This document shows, in pieces, positions 33,019 through 35,917 of a stretch of DNA of 35,917 bases (its first letter is position 1; each line of letters opens with the position of its first letter). The stretch lies in the NCBI GenBank assembly GCA_913776965.1, contig CAJYQL010000120.1, forward strand, positions 1 through 35,917, given 5' to 3'. Under the pieces are notes generated by a model, which worked only from the letters and a program-made list of their open reading frames with translations, made no database searches and had not been told where the DNA came from. The translations under genes were made by a program, and so were the position numbers. This stretch comes from an uncultured Xylophilus sp. (GTDB lineage Bacteria; Pseudomonadota; Gammaproteobacteria; Burkholderiales; Burkholderiaceae_C).

Positions 33019-34059
33019 ATGCACCGTACGTCCACCACCACCCGCCGCCGCTTCGGCGCCGCCACCCTCGCGCTTGCCGGCGCGGCCGCGCTCTGGGGCG
33101 CAGGCCCTGTCCATGCGCAGCAGGCGCAGCAGCCGCAGCCGGCCGCGGCGCCTGCTGCCTGGCCGACCAAGCCGGTGCGCATCATCACGCCGTTCCCGGT
33201 GGGCGGCGGTCCGGACGGCCTGGCCCGGCTGGTGGCCGACAAGCTCTCGCGCAAATGGGGGCAGCCGGTGGTGGTGGAGAACCGCCCGGGCGGCAACGGC
33301 TTCATCGCGATCGACGCCTTCAAGCGCGGCGCCAAGGACGGCACCGACCTGATCCAGCTCGACAACGTGCACCTCGCGGCCTACCCGTCGCTGTTCAAGA
33401 AGCTGCCGTACGACATCGATAAGGATTTCGATCCGATCCTGCCGATGTTCCGCACCTACTTCTTCTTCACGGTGCCGACCAACAGCAAGTACCAGTCGGT
33501 GGCCGACCTGATCGCCGACGCCAAGGCCAATCCCGGCAAGCTGAACTACGGCTCCTGGTCGGTCGGCAATCCGGTGCACCTGGGCTCGGAACTGTTCGAG
33601 TCGATGACCGGCACGCAGATGGAGCACGTGATCTACAAGGAGACCACGCAGCTCTACACCTCGGTCGCGACCGGCGAGCTGGCCTTCGCCCTCGGCTCCA
33701 GCGCCACCGCCGGGCCGCTCTACCGCGCGGGCAAGATCAAGCTGCTCGCCGTCGCCGCGCCCAAGCGCACGGTGGGCTACGAGAACGTGCCGACGGTCGC
33801 CGAATCCGGCGGTCCGGCCGGCTTCGAGGTGATCGGCTGGAACGCGATCGCCGCGCCGAAGGGCTTGCCGCCCGCGGTGACCGACAAGATCAAGCGTGAC
33901 GTGGAGGAGGCGCTCGCCGAGCCCGACGCCCGCGAGAAGTTCGTCAGCTTCGGCTACGAACCCTTCCCGCAGACGCGCGACCAGTTCCGCCAGTTCATCG
34001 CGAGTGAATCGAAGCGCTTCGGCGACGTGATCCGCAAGGCGAACATCTCGCTCGACTGA
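33019..34059 (+). CDS. Bug-family periplasmic solute-binding protein 3
   Basis: A 346-residue Bug protein. The signal peptide carries TTRRRFGAATLALAGAAALW and is cleaved near VHAQQ, followed by a Gln/Pro/Ala linker. Core blocks are VRIITPFPVGGGPDGLARLV and VVVENRPGGNGFIAIDAFKR, more divergent from the other two, which suggests a different ligand. AGGAG lies 8 nt before the ATG at 33019. It is the last gene of the series, before the terminator at 34106-34140. Confidence 0.88.
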   Translation: MHRTSTTTRRRFGAATLALAGAAALWGAGPVHAQQAQQPQPAAAPAAWPTKPVRIITPFPVGGGPDGLARLVADKLSRKWGQPVVVENRPGGNGFIAIDAFKRGAKDGTDLIQLDNVHLAAYPSLFKKLPYDIDKDFDPILPMFRTYFFFTVPTNSKYQSVADLIADAKANPGKLNYGSWSVGNPVHLGSELFESMTGTQMEHVIYKETTQLYTSVATGELAFALGSSATAGPLYRAGKIKLLAVAAPKRTVGYENVPTVAESGGPAGFEVIGWNAIAAPKGLPPAVTDKIKRDVEEALAEPDAREKFVSFGYEPFPQTRDQFRQFIASESKRFGDVIRKANISLD

Positions 34060-34105
34060 GCCAGCGGCGGCAGCGGCGTTCGCGTCGCAGGCCCTTCCAA
34101 AACAA

Positions 34106-34140
34106 AAGCCGCCGGTGCACAGGGCACCGGCGGCTTTTTT
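34106..34140. terminator. Strong bidirectional terminator
   Basis: AAGCCGCCGGTGC (34106-34118) and GCACCGGCGGCTT (34124-34136) form a perfect 13-bp stem with a 5-nt loop. TTTTTT follows on the plus strand and a T-rich run (TTTTGTTTT) on the minus strand. It ends both the Bug operon and the convergent PNPOx-like gene. Confidence 0.92.
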
Positions 34141-34159
34141 CATGGATTGCTCGGAGGCG

Positions 34160-34663
34160 TCAGGACACGCGCAGTTCCTTGTGCTCGCCCAGGTCCTGCG
34201 GTGGCTTGCCGGTGACGACCGACTTGGCCATCTTGAACAGCTGGGTGACCTTGCTGTCGGTCACGTCCCAGTATTCGGCGCCGATGATGCGGACTTCCAG
34301 CAGCTGCAGGTCCGGATCGGTCGGGCCGCCCGGGAACCAGGCCTCGGCCATCTTGGTCCAGAGGCGCTCCACCGTGGCGCGGTCTTCCACGTCGCGGGCC
34401 TCGCCGGAGACCGACACATAGCTGTCCTTGCCCGGATGGGCGTAGGCGATGTTGACGTTGCCGTCCTCGCGCACCCGGGCGGCGATCTCGCTGCTGCGCG
34501 AGACGAAGAAGTAGAGCACCGCGCCTTCGTCGAGCGACTGGTTCTGGGTGGTCAGCGGATGGCTGTGCAGCCGGCCGTCGCCGTGGCGGTGCGTGAACAT
34601 GCCGAATTTGATGTCCTTGATCAGGTCCCACAGCTTGGCGTGGTCGGAGGTCTGGTCGCTCAT
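34160..34663 (-). CDS. Pyridoxamine 5'-phosphate oxidase-like flavin-fold protein (general stress protein 26 type)
   Basis: A 167-residue split-barrel protein: KLWDLIKDIKFGMFTHRHGD, LHSHPLTTQNQSLDEGAVLY, then VNIAYAHPGKDSYVSVSGEA and the late RLWTKMAEAWFPGGPTDPDL block typical of the general stress protein 26 group. Such proteins bind FMN or F420-like cofactors; the reaction is unknown. It has no membrane segment. It is single on the minus strand, ending at the shared terminator, with only a weak ribosome site. Confidence 0.85.
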   Translation of the reverse strand: MSDQTSDHAKLWDLIKDIKFGMFTHRHGDGRLHSHPLTTQNQSLDEGAVLYFFVSRSSEIAARVREDGNVNIAYAHPGKDSYVSVSGEARDVEDRATVERLWTKMAEAWFPGGPTDPDLQLLEVRIIGAEYWDVTDSKVTQLFKMAKSVVTGKPPQDLGEHKELRVS

Positions 34664-34845
34664 GGTGTGTTCTTTCGGTCGGATGGATCGAAAGCGCAGC
34701 GTGACTGCCCGTCGGCGGGAGCCGCGTCAGCCTGCGACGCCGGGCGGTGTGCGGCGATGCCCACACTGCACGCCCGCCGCAGGCCCGTGGCCGGCCGGAT
34801 ACAGTGGCCGCTGCCATTCCGCGCTCCTCCGCTGCCTGTCTGCCC

Positions 34846-35619
34846 GTGCCGCTGCCCGTCATCACCGATCCTTTCTTCTATGCCGTTGCCATCCCCGCGG
34901 TGCTGCTGCTCGGCATCAGCAAGAGCGGCTTCGGCGCCGGCTTCGGCGCGCTCGCGGTTCCGCTGATGGGCCTGGCGGTGGCGATCCCCGACGCCGCGGC
35001 GATCCTGATGCCGGTGCTGCTCGCGATGGATCTGCTCGGCATCGCGGCCTTCCGGCGCCACTTCGACCGGGCGCTGCTGCGCTTCCTGCTGCAGTGGGCG
35101 CTGGTCGGCACGGTGGTGGGGGCGCTGCTGTTCCGGCTGCTGGATGCGCGGCTGGTGGCGGGCATCGTCGGTGTCTGCACGCTGATGTTCCTGGCGCAGC
35201 GGCTGTTCTTCCGGCCGCGCCCCGACGACCCGGCGCCGCCGCGCTGGGCCGGTGCGGCACTGACAGTGGTGTCGGGCTTCACCAGCTTCGTCGCCCATGC
35301 GGGCAGCCCGCCGCTCAACGCCTACCTGATTCCGCTGCGGCTGCCGCCGATGGTGTTCACCGCCACCATGGCCTTCCTGTTCTTCGGCGTGAACCTGTCG
35401 AAGTGGATTCCGTATGCCTGGCTGGGACTGATCGACCTGCGCAACATGGCCACGTCCATTGTGCTGCTGCCGTTCGCACCGCTCGGGGTGTGGGCAGGGT
35501 TCCGGATCGCTCGGCGGATCAACGAGCGCTGGTTCTACCGCATCCTGACCGGCGGCATGCTGCTGACCGGCTGCAAGCTGTGCTGGGACGGCTTCGGCCA
35601 TATGCTATCGATTCGATAG
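34846..35619 (+). CDS. TauE/SafE-family permease
   Basis: A 257-residue membrane protein of about eight helices, with the duplicated TauE/SafE motif: LLGISKSGFGAGFGALAVPL in the first half and SGFTSFVAHAGSPPLNAYLI in the second. The family exports or imports sulfite, sulfonates or organic acids; the substrate here is unknown. The start is probably GTG at 34846 (V-P-L-P-V-I-T-D), because homology begins there; no clear ribosome site. The stop TAG and the last residues (MLSIR) are provided by intergenic repeat copy 5. Confidence 0.87.
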   Translation: MPLPVITDPFFYAVAIPAVLLLGISKSGFGAGFGALAVPLMGLAVAIPDAAAILMPVLLAMDLLGIAAFRRHFDRALLRFLLQWALVGTVVGALLFRLLDARLVAGIVGVCTLMFLAQRLFFRPRPDDPAPPRWAGAALTVVSGFTSFVAHAGSPPLNAYLIPLRLPPMVFTATMAFLFFGVNLSKWIPYAWLGLIDLRNMATSIVLLPFAPLGVWAGFRIARRINERWFYRILTGGMLLTGCKLCWDGFGHMLSIR

Positions 35620-35661
35620 CTGTTTGCGCAGGCGGGACGGGCGCTGGAGCTCGAAAATGGC
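35603..35661 (+). repeat. Intergenic repeat, copy 5 of 5, forming the 3' end of the TauE/SafE gene
   Basis: Begins TGCTATCGATTCGATAGC, an 8-bp palindrome around a T, followed by TTTGCGCAGGCGGGACGGGC and GGAGCTCGAAAATGGC. It provides the last five codons and the stop of the preceding gene. It is the best-preserved copy. Confidence 0.8.
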
Positions 35662-35728
35662 AAGGATTCAGTCTGGCCCACGGCCCGCATTACCATCGGC
35701 GCTTCCTCTCATCCGCAGGAGCCTCGCC

Positions 35729-35917
35729 ATGCCCGTCGTCGTCGTAGCCAATCCCAAGGGGGGCGTGGGCAAGTCGACCCTATCCACCAACATCGCCGGC
35801 CACTTCGCGCAGCAGGGCCATCCGGTGCTGCTCGGCGACATCGACCGGCAGCAGTCCTCGCGGCTGTGGCTGAGCCTGCGGCCCGAGACCGTGCCGCCGA
35901 TCGGCGTCTGGGAGGCG
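35729..35917 (+). CDS. ParA-family ATPase, 3'-truncated by the window end
   Basis: The first 63 codons of a ParA/MinD-type P-loop ATPase. The deviant Walker A is NPKGGVGKSTLSTNIAGHFA (K10, K15), then GHPVLLGDIDRQQSSRLWLS as Walker A' region. AGGAG 7 nt before the ATG fixes the start. Without the rest, roles in chromosome or plasmid segregation, or in localising another complex, cannot be separated. No parB or parS is seen. Confidence 0.9.
   Translation, partial: MPVVVVANPKGGVGKSTLSTNIAGHFAQQGHPVLLGDIDRQQSSRLWLSLRPETVPPIGVWEA

Overview
The window is GC-rich, densely coded beta-proteobacterial DNA, most likely from the Burkholderiales (Comamonadaceae-like). The evidence is three Bug-type periplasmic binding proteins, an HU protein with a lysine/alanine tail, beta-ketoadipate genes split between a PcaQ-type and a PcaR/PobR-type regulator, and five copies of a roughly 60-bp intergenic repeat of a kind I recall from Comamonadaceae genomes. 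It looks chromosomal. I see no insertion sequence, prophage, CRISPR array or replication origin.

Layout, 1-13.2 kb: a 5'-truncated RND outer-membrane factor; an FtsX-type ABC permease of the YbbP kind; a hypothetical gene; an HU-like histone; a small DUF6321-like protein; tRNA-Lys(CUU) on the minus strand; a Fur-family regulator. Converging on the Fur gene is a minus-strand heavy-metal efflux operon: secreted small protein, CzcC-, CzcB- and CzcA-like subunits, then a divergent PII protein.

13.2-18.4 kb: divergent from the efflux operon is a two-gene signalling unit. A 1177-residue protein joins an NCS1 nucleobase-permease domain to a cysteine cluster, two membrane segments, a histidine kinase and a receiver. 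A LuxR-type response regulator follows 5 nt later. A sigma-54-like promoter (GG-N10-GC) lies upstream. A 61-residue hydrophilic small-protein gene with its own terminator follows on the minus strand.

18.4-27.3 kb: pcaHG (protocatechuate 3,4-dioxygenase) faces a divergent pcaQ-type LysR gene whose 3' end is built from the intergenic repeat and is followed at once by 23 tandem GCCGT units. Then come a DUF1841 gene, a methyl-accepting chemotaxis protein, an arsRBC operon, and a stretch of visibly lower GC with a small lipoprotein.

27.3-34.1 kb: an IclR-family regulator is divergent from pcaI-pcaJ-pcaF, three Bug binding proteins and an SDR dehydrogenase, ending at a strong bidirectional terminator. 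A three-half-site operator sits in the divergent promoter. PcaHG opens the protocatechuate ring, and PcaIJ and PcaF convert beta-ketoadipate to succinyl-CoA and acetyl-CoA. The middle steps (pcaB, pcaC, pcaD) are not here. The window closes with a PNPOx-like stress protein, a TauE/SafE permease and the start of a ParA-family ATPase.

The strongest candidates for something little described are the transporter-Cys-cluster-kinase fusion with its partner regulator and sigma-54-like promoter, the PII protein embedded in a metal-efflux operon, and the repeat family that supplies protein termini.
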